NCBI RefSeq assembly: GCF_016907915.1
Contig: NZ_JAFBCW010000016.1
Location: 1 to 60,616, forward strand
DNA: 60,616 nucleotides
Source of the DNA: Desulforadius tongensis
GTDB lineage: Bacteria; Bacillota; Desulfotomaculia; Desulfotomaculales; Desulfohalotomaculaceae
Reading direction: 5' to 3'
The position numbers and the translations under genes were made by a program. The notes below the pieces were generated by a model that worked only from the letters and a program-made list of their open reading frames with translations, ran no database searches and was not told where the DNA came from. Below, in pieces: positions 26,891-35,040 of this stretch; position 1 is the stretch's first letter, and the number at the start of each line of letters is the position of its first letter.

Positions 26891-27750
26891 TTATTTATAT
26901 TTATAAAGGGAAACAAGCCTTTTGGAAGGATAGAGCTTGGCAGGCGCTGTTTGCAGTGGTGGTAATTTCCTTAGCGGTAATTACTGCCCTTAGTGTTCAG
27001 GGAAGACAGGTTACAATACATGTTGATGGAAAAAGTTATTCCCTATATACATTTAAGGAATCCGTGCAGGAGGTTATTTTACAATCCGGCATTTATGTTG
27101 GAGAAAGGGACATAGTAACGCCATCTTTAGCATCACCGGTTAAAGAGCATCAAAATATTAAAATAACAAGGGTAACCCAGAAATATATCTATGAAGAACA
27201 GGTGGTGCCCTTTAAGATTATCAGGAAGCCTGATTACCGCCTGCCCAAAGGAATAGAAATAGTTAAGCAGAACGGTGCAAACGGCTTAAAGCAGCTTGTA
27301 CACTTAGTTACGCTGCATGATGGGGTTGAGGTAGGCCGGAAGCTGGTTAAGACAAAGATTATAAATAAACCGCAGCCGAAAGTAATTGTAGCGGGCAAGA
27401 GGACTATTTTTTCCACAGTTAACCGTTCAGTTAGTGTTTCGCGGGCCGTTTATGGTGACAGGCTGAAAAACAAAAGGACAGAATTTGCATTTAATGCCGA
27501 AGCAACGGCATATACCTTTACCGGAAACAACACGGCCACAGGTATTACCCCTTTCCGCGGGGTGGTAGCGGTGGATCCCCGGGTGATACCGCTGGGGACA
27601 AAACTATATGTTGAAGGTTATGGTGAATGCATTGCCCTGGACACCGGCGGGGCCATCAAGGGCAGCCGTATTGATGTATTTTTTCCCACCAGGGAAGAAG
27701 CGATAAAATGGGGTAGAAAAATGGTAAAAGTACATGTTTTAACATATTAA
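26890..27750 (+). CDS. yabE: YabE-like protein: DUF348, G5 and 3D domains
   Basis: A cell-wall-associated protein of about 286 residues, related to Rpf2/YabE. It has one N-terminal membrane segment (VVVISLAVITALSV), a ubiquitin-like DUF348 region, a G5 domain (KYIYEEQVVPFKI to VKTKII) and a C-terminal 3D domain with its aspartates (AVDPRVIPLG, ALDTGG, RIDVFF), a lytic-transglycosylase-like fold. The only Shine-Dalgarno, AGGAGGGG at 26877-26884, points to ATT 26890 (or ATT 26893). ATG 26866 and ATG 26806 are in frame but have no ribosome binding site and the second would encode an unlikely extension. Confidence 0.9.
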   Translation: MIYIYKGKQAFWKDRAWQALFAVVVISLAVITALSVQGRQVTIHVDGKSYSLYTFKESVQEVILQSGIYVGERDIVTPSLASPVKEHQNIKITRVTQKYIYEEQVVPFKIIRKPDYRLPKGIEIVKQNGANGLKQLVHLVTLHDGVEVGRKLVKTKIINKPQPKVIVAGKRTIFSTVNRSVSVSRAVYGDRLKNKRTEFAFNAEATAYTFTGNNTATGITPFRGVVAVDPRVIPLGTKLYVEGYGECIALDTGGAIKGSRIDVFFPTREEAIKWGRKMVKVHVLTY

Positions 27751-27872
27751 AGGGTATTTATGTGCTTTTTTGCGCTTATTGGCGGCCGGGGTGTTTATTT
27801 GTAGGAATTTTTTGGCAGGAAATTTTCCCTCTACCTAGAAGTACCTAGTATAGTTTAGAGGGGGTACGGTAA

Positions 27873-28139
27873 ATGGGTTGGGCAACGATAGATTGGCCGC
27901 CAAAAAGTGGAACCACGTTAAAACCGAAACCGAGACTTTATAAAAGGTTATTGAAACCGCTGGCGGGTATTTTAGCAGTGCTGCTTATATTGATGACTTC
28001 GCTGTTATATATTACTTGGAAATATGGTGGGACCAGCTGGCCTTACCCGGCAAATTTGGTTCAAAACCAAATTTATAAATTTATCCCTGCCGCTGCGTTG
28101 GACAAGGGTGAGGTAGTGAAGGAAAAACAAGAGCCCTGA
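27873..28139 (+). CDS. Small single-pass membrane protein, unknown
   Basis: An 88-residue protein with a basic N-terminal stretch (residues 10-32) and one hydrophobic segment (about 33-50, ILAVLLILMTSLLYITW), followed by a short outside tail. GAGGGGGT precedes ATG 27873. It stands where B. subtilis has rnmV, which it does not resemble. Function unknown. Confidence 0.75.
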   Translation: MGWATIDWPPKSGTTLKPKPRLYKRLLKPLAGILAVLLILMTSLLYITWKYGGTSWPYPANLVQNQIYKFIPAAALDKGEVVKEKQEP

Positions 28140-28206
28140 AGTAGGGGCTGAATAAAGGTGCATTTTACCTTGTCTATTATGACAGGGTTTTTTTCATGTT
28201 CCCAAA

Positions 28207-28234
28207 TTGTTTTCATGATACTATGCGTTATAAT
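28207..28234 (+). promoter_or_regulatory. Probable promoter of rsmA
   Basis: TTGTTT (28207-28212), 16 bases, TATAAT (28229-28234); a second TATAAT lies at 28240-28245. Confidence 0.5.
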
Positions 28235-28283
28235 AAGGGTATAATAAATAAACAAAGCATAAATTTGGAAAGAGAGGTTTGTT

Positions 28284-29171
28284 GTGGGAGAATTATCATC
28301 ACCGGCCAAAGTAAAAGAAATTTTAAGCAGATATCATTTTCGGACCAAAAAAACCCTGGGTCAAAACTTTTTAATAGATGGAAATATCATAGAAAAAATA
28401 GTACAAACAGCTGGTGTCAGTGATAATGACATGGTGGTGGAAATCGGACCGGGCATTGGCGTTCTCACCAGTACGTTGGCCCAAAAAGCGCAAAGGGTGC
28501 TGGCGGTGGAAATTGATAAAAAACTGCAGCCCATTTTAGAGGAAACGCTGGCGCCTTATGATAACGTGGATGTGGTATTTGCCGATGCCATGGAAACAAA
28601 CTTCGACCGGCTGGTATACAATAAAAGCAGCGGCCGTTTTGGCGCCGGTGCCGACAGTTACAAACTGGTGGCCAACCTGCCTTACTATATTACCACCCCT
28701 TTAATTATGCATATGCTGACCAATAAATTTAACTTAAATACACTGGTGATAATGGTGCAAAAAGAGGTTGGCATGCGCATGGCGGCATCTCCCGGCAGTA
28801 AAGATTACGGGGCCCTAACGGTGGCGGTGCAGTATTATACCGATGCAGAGATAGCCTTTAAAGTGCCCAAGACTGTTTTTTATCCCCGGCCGGAGGTAGA
28901 TTCGGTGGTAGTAAAACTTAGAACCAGAAGGACTCCCCCGGTGCAGGTAAAAGATGAAAACCTGCTTTTTCAAGTTGTACGTGCTGCTTTTGGGAAGAGA
29001 CGCAAGACCCTGTTAAATGCCCTGGCTGGATCGGGAATTGATTTAAACAAAAAACAATGGACAGATCTTTTAAAAGGGCTGGAAATTGACCCTAAGCGCA
29101 GGGGAGAAACTTTATCTATGAAAGAATTTGCGTCCATTGCCAACGAGCTGTATAATACAATAACCGCTTAA
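28284..29171 (+). CDS. rsmA: 16S rRNA dimethyladenosine transferase
   Basis: RsmA (KsgA) dimethylates two adjacent adenines in helix 45 of 16S rRNA. The 295-residue protein shows KTLGQNFLID, the SAM loop VEIGPGIGVLT and the catalytic NLPYYITTP motif, with FGKRRKTLLNAL in the C-terminal domain. Start is GTG 28284 after AGAGAGG. Confidence 0.96.
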   Translation: MGELSSPAKVKEILSRYHFRTKKTLGQNFLIDGNIIEKIVQTAGVSDNDMVVEIGPGIGVLTSTLAQKAQRVLAVEIDKKLQPILEETLAPYDNVDVVFADAMETNFDRLVYNKSSGRFGAGADSYKLVANLPYYITTPLIMHMLTNKFNLNTLVIMVQKEVGMRMAASPGSKDYGALTVAVQYYTDAEIAFKVPKTVFYPRPEVDSVVVKLRTRRTPPVQVKDENLLFQVVRAAFGKRRKTLLNALAGSGIDLNKKQWTDLLKGLEIDPKRRGETLSMKEFASIANELYNTITA

Positions 29172-29186
29172 AACAGGAGTAATGCT

Positions 29187-29657
29187 ATGTATTTTATCAG
29201 CCCAACCAAAGGAAAACTCTCTTTTGAAGAAATGATGCAGGATATTATAAACTACATTACCGGCCTGCCTCACTCCAGTTACAAAATAATCATTGGTTCG
29301 GACTCCCAGGTAAAGAACCAAACCTGCTATATTACCGCTGTGATTGTACATCGAATGGGTAAAGGGGCTAAATACTATTATCGCAAGCGCACCGAACCAA
29401 AGGTTAAAAGTTTAAGGCAGAAGATTTTTTATGAAACCTCTTTGAGTTTAGAGGTTGGCGGACTGATAACTCGCTATTTTTCCCAAATTGGGCATATGGA
29501 TGAACAGGTAGAAATACATATTGATGTGGGTAAACAGGGAGATACCAAGGATTTAATTAAAGAAGTGGTGGGTATGGTTACCGGCAGCGGTTTTCAGGCC
29601 AAAATAAAACCGGATGCTTACGGGGCATCAAGTGTGGCTGATAAACATAGTAAATAA
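29187..29657 (+). CDS. ykuK: YkuK family (DUF458), RNase H-like
   Basis: A 156-residue protein of the DUF458 family, with an RNase H-like fold start (KIIIGSDSQV) and acidic residues in IHIDVG that fit the fold. YkuK is a sporulation-associated protein of unknown activity in B. subtilis. It lies 15 bases after rsmA and before a terminator. Confidence 0.85.
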   Translation: MYFISPTKGKLSFEEMMQDIINYITGLPHSSYKIIIGSDSQVKNQTCYITAVIVHRMGKGAKYYYRKRTEPKVKSLRQKIFYETSLSLEVGGLITRYFSQIGHMDEQVEIHIDVGKQGDTKDLIKEVVGMVTGSGFQAKIKPDAYGASSVADKHSK

Positions 29658-29688
29658 TTGAGACGCAGGCAGCTGCGTCTTTTTTTAT
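29658..29688 (+). terminator. Terminator after ykuK
   Basis: AGACGCAG and CTGCGTCT pair around GCAG and end in TTTTTT. Confidence 0.88.
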
Positions 29689-29812
29689 GCCGGAAAGCAT
29701 AACAAAAGCTAAAGGTTGTTTACCGGGCAAAACAAATTTTTTTTGGTGCACCATACGGTTATAGTTACATAGAATAACAAAAATGCTAAAATTTTCTTGA
29801 GGGGTGGGCTTT

Positions 29813-30682
29813 ATGGCGGAAATAAAAAAAGGGGACATAGTGGCCCGTAAATCCTATGACAAAGATATTTTTTTTAAGGTTATTGATGTTTTTATTGATA
29901 AAAATAAAAAAAAGCATGCCTTGGTAAAGGGGATAGATATGAGATTGTATGCCAGTGCCCCGGTTGAAGATTTAGAACCCATTGAGGCCATGGATGTGGC
30001 CAATTACTGGAAAAAAATGATGAAAAAAGCCAACGACCAAATAAATAGGGTATTCAGCCGCAGGATGGAAGAACGGGAAAAAAGTTTTTCCCGGGCATTA
30101 AAAAGAGAATACCGGGAGCAGAAAAAAAAAATAGAATCATTTGATAAACCGGGCACCGTACTGCATCTTGACGGCGATGAAGATTACTTAAATCTTTGCC
30201 TTACCACTTACAGGCAGATGGGTGTGCCTGCCCATGGGTACCACGTGGCGGAAGAAAGGCAACCCCGGGTGGTAGCGCAGTACTTGGAGGAACACCGGCC
30301 GGATATTTTGGTACTAACAGGTCATGATGGTTTTGTCAAGGGGAAAAAAGATTATAAAGATGTCAGAAATTATCATAACTCGCAAAACTTTATAGATGCC
30401 GTAAGGGCGGCCCGCCACTATGAAAAAAATATGGATGACTTGATTATTTTCGCTGGTGCCTGCCAGTCTTACTATGAAGCCATTTTGGAATCCGGGGCCA
30501 ACTTTGCCAGTTCGCCTAAAAGAGTGTTAATACATGCCTTCGACCCGGTATTTGTGGTGGAAAAAATTGCTTTTACCTCTATTTATGATCCGGTTCCTTT
30601 AAAGGATGTAATTGACGGTACCATAACCGGATTTGACGGCATTGGCGGCTTTGAAAGGCTGAAAGTACATTCCGAATTTTAA
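29813..30682 (+). CDS. yabG: Sporulation protease YabG
   Basis: YabG is a mother-cell cysteine protease that processes coat proteins such as SipA/SafA and SpoIVA. The 289-residue protein has the N-terminal barrel start EIKKGDIVARKSYDKDIFFK and the catalytic domain with LVLTGHDG (His) and IFAGACQSYYEA (Cys). GGGGTG is spaced 7 bases before ATG 29813. In B. subtilis it also follows ksgA. Confidence 0.93.
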   Translation: MAEIKKGDIVARKSYDKDIFFKVIDVFIDKNKKKHALVKGIDMRLYASAPVEDLEPIEAMDVANYWKKMMKKANDQINRVFSRRMEEREKSFSRALKREYREQKKKIESFDKPGTVLHLDGDEDYLNLCLTTYRQMGVPAHGYHVAEERQPRVVAQYLEEHRPDILVLTGHDGFVKGKKDYKDVRNYHNSQNFIDAVRAARHYEKNMDDLIIFAGACQSYYEAILESGANFASSPKRVLIHAFDPVFVVEKIAFTSIYDPVPLKDVIDGTITGFDGIGGFERLKVHSEF

Positions 30683-30738
30683 TAATCCACCCCTCGGCAC
30701 CCTTCATCAGCAATGATCCTTACTTTAAATTACCCCAC

Positions 30739-30888
30739 TTATGCAGCGTGTTTGTCTGCGCTGTTTTGTTCTTTAGATATAACTACCGTTTGCTGTGGCT
30801 TTGATTCTTCCATGAAAATCATTTGACCGAACTGATCGAAATAAACTTCAAAGGTACCACGGCTTGTGCCTGTTTTCACATTCTTCAT
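30739..30888 (-). CDS. Small hypothetical protein, 49 residues
   Basis: AAAGGAGG lies ahead of ATG 30888 on the minus strand. The product is hydrophilic, with an aromatic-rich middle (FEVYFDQFGQMIFMEE). It takes the place of veg in the B. subtilis order but does not resemble Veg. Function unknown. Confidence 0.7.
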   Translation of the reverse strand: MKNVKTGTSRGTFEVYFDQFGQMIFMEESKPQQTVVISKEQNSADKHAA

Positions 30889-30924
30889 GTAAAAAAAACC
30901 TCCTTTCAAATATAAAAGAAGCAT

Positions 30925-31543
30925 ATGTATAAGGTGTTTTGCTGTTTAATTAATTATTGACACCATTATAAGGAATTAAGCGGCCGGGAACAACCCTTCG
31001 GGCTGAAGTTGTACTAGCAAAAATATAAAATGTTTTGTGAAAATAATCTCTTTTCCTTTCTTTTTTAATATTTTATAAATAGCACCTACGGTGTGAATAA
31101 CATAGAATATGGTGGTGCATGGGTGGTAATTTTAAATAGTTATGAATAATTAATAATTATCGCGCTTGGAATTATTTGGTAGTATTAAAATGTCATCGCC
31201 ACCGCATTTCAAAAGCTTTGGAAATCATTCTTTGCACCCAAGTAATAATAGATATGGCCAGTATAAGTATGGTTTAAGCAGGGGTTAGTGAATGGTGATT
31301 TTCAAGATGCTTATCACATAAATTATATTAAGCAGTTAAGGTGTCTCTATCACCGAGAAATAATGCTGGGGAAATAAAATTCCTTCTTCCGGGTGCACTG
31401 GAGACACTGGATAATACACCGGTACATTTTTAAAAACTGAATATTGAGGAGAAAAAAATCTAGGAAATAAATTTTTTTAAATAAAAGGCAGCGGTTAACA
31501 GCTTTTATCTGATTGATGCTGCCTGAAAAAGGGGTGTTTGATT
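30925..31543. other. 620-base intergenic region with a possible structured RNA
   Basis: This AT-rich stretch holds no convincing gene. GTGTCTC (31341-31347) can pair with GAGACAC (31401-31407), enclosing about 50 nt with smaller stems; an alternative hairpin GGTG/CACC (31340-31354) would exclude it. A second stem, GGCAGC/GCTGCC (31488-31523), lies just before the next ORF. The remainder shows nothing recognisable. Confidence 0.35.
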
Positions 31544-31918
31544 ATGGTGGCAGCCATTAAAAATATATCTGTCAACTGGTATCAAAAAATTGTCAACCTG
31601 GTGGGCGGAAAAGTGCGCGCAGTTCAGGGGGATAGCGGAAAAGAATTTCACCAGCCGGTGGAAAGGGGTAACTGCCCGGCGGTGAATAATAAAAGAAAGA
31701 GAGTGAAGTATTTGGTATACGGAACAAAGAAGAGATTAGTTAATCAACAAAGGCAAAATAATGTAGGGCAGAAGAATGAGTTAATAAAAGGAGTCAGCAA
31801 AAGCGGCCGTGCCGGGGAATTGGAGACAGTTCATAACCGGGACAGTATAAGTATGATGGTGAGAGCGGGCCCGGATGATAAAAAATCTTATGAAGGGAGG
31901 GGTGCCATGGGAAGTTAA
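31544..31918 (+). CDS. Hypothetical basic protein
   Basis: A 124-codon ORF with GGGGTG 8 bases before ATG 31544. The product is lysine/arginine/asparagine-rich with no recognisable domain or membrane segment. It is uncertain whether it is translated. Confidence 0.4.
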   Translation: MVAAIKNISVNWYQKIVNLVGGKVRAVQGDSGKEFHQPVERGNCPAVNNKRKRVKYLVYGTKKRLVNQQRQNNVGQKNELIKGVSKSGRAGELETVHNRDSISMMVRAGPDDKKSYEGRGAMGS

Positions 31919-31920
31919 TT

Positions 31921-32086
31921 TTAATCGGCTTTCGGACGGTTTTTTAGCACTGCACCGGCAGTGCCGGCACCGGGGCGGGAATTATTGTTCTGAGAACTGC
32001 TGCTGGCAGTTAGTATTTTATATAAAACTTCCAACAACCGGTCCCTGTTAAGATTATTCCCGTTAAAGTTCTTTATTACCTGCATT
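31921..32086 (-). pseudogene. Small gene interrupted by a frameshift
   Basis: GCGAGGTGA lies ahead of ATG 32086 on the minus strand. The frame reads MQVIKNFNGNNLNRD, then enters a run of C residues (plus-strand 32039-32046) and stops at codon 23. Removing one base there joins it to a second frame, LLEVLYKILTASSSSQNNN and onward, which stays open to TAA at 31921, for about 56 residues. The helix-like NLNRD-LLEVLYKIL junction makes a real, recently broken gene or a sequencing error likely. Confidence 0.4.
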
Positions 32087-32155
32087 TTTTCACCTCGCTT
32101 TAAAGTTACTTTATGCGGGAGAATTTGTCTAAAATCACCGGGAGGTTGGCTATAT

Positions 32156-33661
32156 TTGAAAGTTGCCGTTTACTGTAGAGTTTCTACAGAAGACCAGGCC
32201 GAATCTAAAACCATTGAAAACCAGGTGGAATTTGCTAAGAAGTATTGTCAGCTGCACCAAATGGAAATATATAAGTTCTACCTGGATGAGGGGGTAAGCG
32301 GATCAAAACCACTGCCTGAGCGGCCGGCTGGGCGGCGGATGCTTTCTGACGCAGAGCGAAAATGCTTTCAAGCGGTATATGTATACCGGCTGGATCGCCT
32401 GGCCAGGACAACGCTGGATATTTTAAACACCCACGATAAGCTGAGCAAACTGGGTATTGGCTTAAAAAGTATGACCGAGAATTTCGACACTTCTACTCCC
32501 AGTGGGAAATTTTTCATGACTACTTTGGGCGGTATAGCGGAAATAGAAAGATCGACCATAGCAGAAAGAATGCGTTTAGGTAAAACCAGGGCCATAAAAG
32601 AGGGGAGGTGGCCGGGGGGGCCGCCTCCGTATGGCTATCAGGTGGTGAATAAAAGGCTGGTTATTAACAGCGGTGAAGCGGAAGTTGTTCGGTTGATCTT
32701 TCGCTTGTACACCGAGGAAAACATGGATACTGTATCGGTGGCAGATTATCTCACTGCGGCCGGTTATGCCAGCCCGGCCGTGACCAGAAATAAAAAGAAC
32801 GCTGCCAATGTATGGTACGGCAGTAAAATATGGGGTATTTTAACCAACTTTACCTATACCGGTGAATTTGTGTACGGTAAAAATAAATCCCCGGAGGAGC
32901 AGCAGAAACTTTACTGCCCGGCTATTATAACTAGACAGCAGTGGGAAAAGGCCCGGCGGAAGCTAAAACAAAATCAATTTAATGCCCGGCGTAATGCCAA
33001 ACATAACTATTTGCTGCGCGGGCTGATCCGCTGCGGCACCTGCGGGCGGAACTACTGTGGTGATGGCAGCCGCAGTAAAGGCAGGTATCATTACTATCGC
33101 TGCACCGGTACATCCTCTTTTCGCGGCAAGCTGGTTAAAAAGTGTTCATCTAAATATGTACGGGCGGATATATTAGAAAAAATTGTGTGGGAAGATATTT
33201 TAAAATTTCTCAACACTAGAAGGAATCTTTTAATCGAACTGCAGCAAAAACTGGCTGCAGAAACAGGATGCGCATCCCAAAGTTGTGAATTTGATTTGAT
33301 TGAAGGGGCGCTGCGGGCTAAAAAAGAAGAGCGTTTAAGAATATTGGCATTATTTCGCAAAGGTGTAATTGGCGAAGATGAGGTTGAGCGGCAGCTGTCA
33401 GATATTAACCGGGAAATGCAGCTGCTGCAGCACCGGCAGAGAAAACTTCGCCTGCAGCGGGACACAAAATCTGCTTTGCAGAAACAAAATCTTAACCTGT
33501 TGAATATGGCGGCACTGCTGCAGGAGAAAATTTTGACTGCTGATGCAGCAGCGAAAAGGGAACTTATTTCTGTTTTGGTAGATTCCATAGTGGTGGACAC
33601 CATAAGGGAAGGGGGCAAAGAATGCCCCCGGGTGACTATTAATTACTGTTTTGCGGAATAA
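32156..33661 (+). CDS. Large serine recombinase
   Basis: A 501-residue serine recombinase of the phage-integrase/SpoIVCA class. The resolvase domain spans residues 1-150 with catalytic Ser10 in YCRVSTEDQ and the RLDRLAR and GGIAEIERSTIAERM segments. The Recombinase domain follows (about 165-270), then a zinc ribbon (CGTC...YYRC, about 297-325) and a coiled coil near the C terminus. Start is TTG 32156 after GGGAGGT. No other phage gene is nearby and no att repeat was found by eye, so it may be a relic, or a recombinase acting elsewhere in a developmental rearrangement. Confidence 0.93.
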   Translation: MKVAVYCRVSTEDQAESKTIENQVEFAKKYCQLHQMEIYKFYLDEGVSGSKPLPERPAGRRMLSDAERKCFQAVYVYRLDRLARTTLDILNTHDKLSKLGIGLKSMTENFDTSTPSGKFFMTTLGGIAEIERSTIAERMRLGKTRAIKEGRWPGGPPPYGYQVVNKRLVINSGEAEVVRLIFRLYTEENMDTVSVADYLTAAGYASPAVTRNKKNAANVWYGSKIWGILTNFTYTGEFVYGKNKSPEEQQKLYCPAIITRQQWEKARRKLKQNQFNARRNAKHNYLLRGLIRCGTCGRNYCGDGSRSKGRYHYYRCTGTSSFRGKLVKKCSSKYVRADILEKIVWEDILKFLNTRRNLLIELQQKLAAETGCASQSCEFDLIEGALRAKKEERLRILALFRKGVIGEDEVERQLSDINREMQLLQHRQRKLRLQRDTKSALQKQNLNLLNMAALLQEKILTADAAAKRELISVLVDSIVVDTIREGGKECPRVTINYCFAE

Positions 33662-33796
33662 ACTCCCGGTGTTGAAACACGGGGTAAGCACCGCTTGGGA
33701 ATTCCCAAATCATATTATTAAGTATTATTAAGCCAGACACCCCTTTCAGGAAGTTTGCATAACATGGTTTAAGGATTTTCCTGGGAGGGGTTACTG

Positions 33797-34819
33797 TTGG
33801 ATAGATATTTCAAGGCTTTATCTAAAGTCCGGGATAAATTGCTCCAGCAAAGGAATGTAGTGGGTGTTGGTGTGGGGCATAAAGAAGTGCGCAGCATGCG
33901 CACTAAGCAGCTTTCGATGGTGGTGCTGGTGGAAAAAAAGCTGCCCCCGGAAAATTTAAAACGCGGTCATATTGTGCCGCGGAAGGTTGAAGGAATAGAT
34001 ACGGATGTCATTGAAGTGGGACGCATCAAAATGCTGTTTGGTGGTACCGAGCGCAAAGAACGCATCAGACCGGCGGTGCCGGGCTGCAGTGTTGGCCACT
34101 ACCGGGTTAGTGCGGGAACTTTGGGAGCGGTGGTGCGGGATCGCATCAGCGGTGAAAAGTTAATACTGTCCAATAATCACATTTTAGCCAACGGCACAAA
34201 TGGCTATGATGGGCGTGCGGCCATTGGTGATCCCATTTTGCAGCCCGGCAGTTATGATGGCGGCAATGAAAGCGACAGGATAGCCCGCTTGTTCAGATTC
34301 ATCCCCATAAACCGGGGGATCGCATCAGAGCAGCAGGTGTCCTGTCCCATTGCCAATGGATTTTCAATGGCCAGCAATGCCCTGCTGCGGGTGATTAGAC
34401 CTAATTACCAAATTAAAGTATTTAAGAAACTGCGCCAGGCCAACAGTGTTGACTGTGCCCTGGCCAGGCCGGATCGCCCGGATTTGATTGACAATAATAT
34501 ACTGGGCATCGGTGAAGTGAAGGGTATAGCAGAAGCGCGGCCGGGAATACCGGTGATAAAAAGCGGCCGCACCACCGGGGTTACCACCGGGGTGGTAACC
34601 ACTATAGGTACGTCTTTAAAGGTGGAAATGGATGATAATGAAGTGGTACTGTTTAATGATCAGGTAACCACAGATTTAAAATCCCGGGGCGGTGACAGTG
34701 GTTCTCTGGTATTAACCCCGGATAACCGGGCGGTGGGCCTGCTGTTCGCGGGATCGGACAGTATTACGGTGTTTAACCCCATTCAAAGGGTTATGGAGGC
34801 GCTGCAGATAGAGTTTTAA
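33797..34819 (+). CDS. Trypsin-like serine protease (Nal1-like)
   Basis: A 340-residue protein with a chymotrypsin-fold C-terminal two thirds: LILSNNHILA supplies the histidine, SVDCALA a plausible aspartate and RGGDSGSLV the catalytic serine. The N-terminal ~80 residues (VVGVGVGHKEV) resemble the prefix of Nal1-like proteins. No signal peptide is present, so it is likely intracellular or released by lysis. TTG 33797 follows GGGAGGGG. Substrate unknown. Confidence 0.78.
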   Translation: MDRYFKALSKVRDKLLQQRNVVGVGVGHKEVRSMRTKQLSMVVLVEKKLPPENLKRGHIVPRKVEGIDTDVIEVGRIKMLFGGTERKERIRPAVPGCSVGHYRVSAGTLGAVVRDRISGEKLILSNNHILANGTNGYDGRAAIGDPILQPGSYDGGNESDRIARLFRFIPINRGIASEQQVSCPIANGFSMASNALLRVIRPNYQIKVFKKLRQANSVDCALARPDRPDLIDNNILGIGEVKGIAEARPGIPVIKSGRTTGVTTGVVTTIGTSLKVEMDDNEVVLFNDQVTTDLKSRGGDSGSLVLTPDNRAVGLLFAGSDSITVFNPIQRVMEALQIEF

Positions 34820-34841
34820 AGTTAAAATGAGTTGGTGGTTG

Positions 34842-34881
34842 TTAACAGGTTGAATTTGTTAATTTACCTGTTATTTTTTTG
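34842..34881 (+). terminator. Terminator after the trypsin-like protease
   Basis: AACAGGT and ACCTGTT pair around a 15-nt loop and end in ATTTTTTT. Confidence 0.75.
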
Positions 34882-35040
34882 TTCTATTTCTATACCGGAA
34901 AAGTAAATTTTTGAAACTTATATATAAATGTATCCATTAAAGGGTGATGGTGGGACTTTCCATTGCTTTTGTGCTGGTTAGTTGGTATAGTAACTATTGG
35001 ACAACCTGTTTTAAGCCCAAAAAGAAGGGGGAGAATTTTC

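Noticed and set aside
31341-31355. TetR-type operator (TCTCTATCAC resembles half of tetO)
   Set aside because: Only a half-site, with no TetR gene nearby; probably chance.
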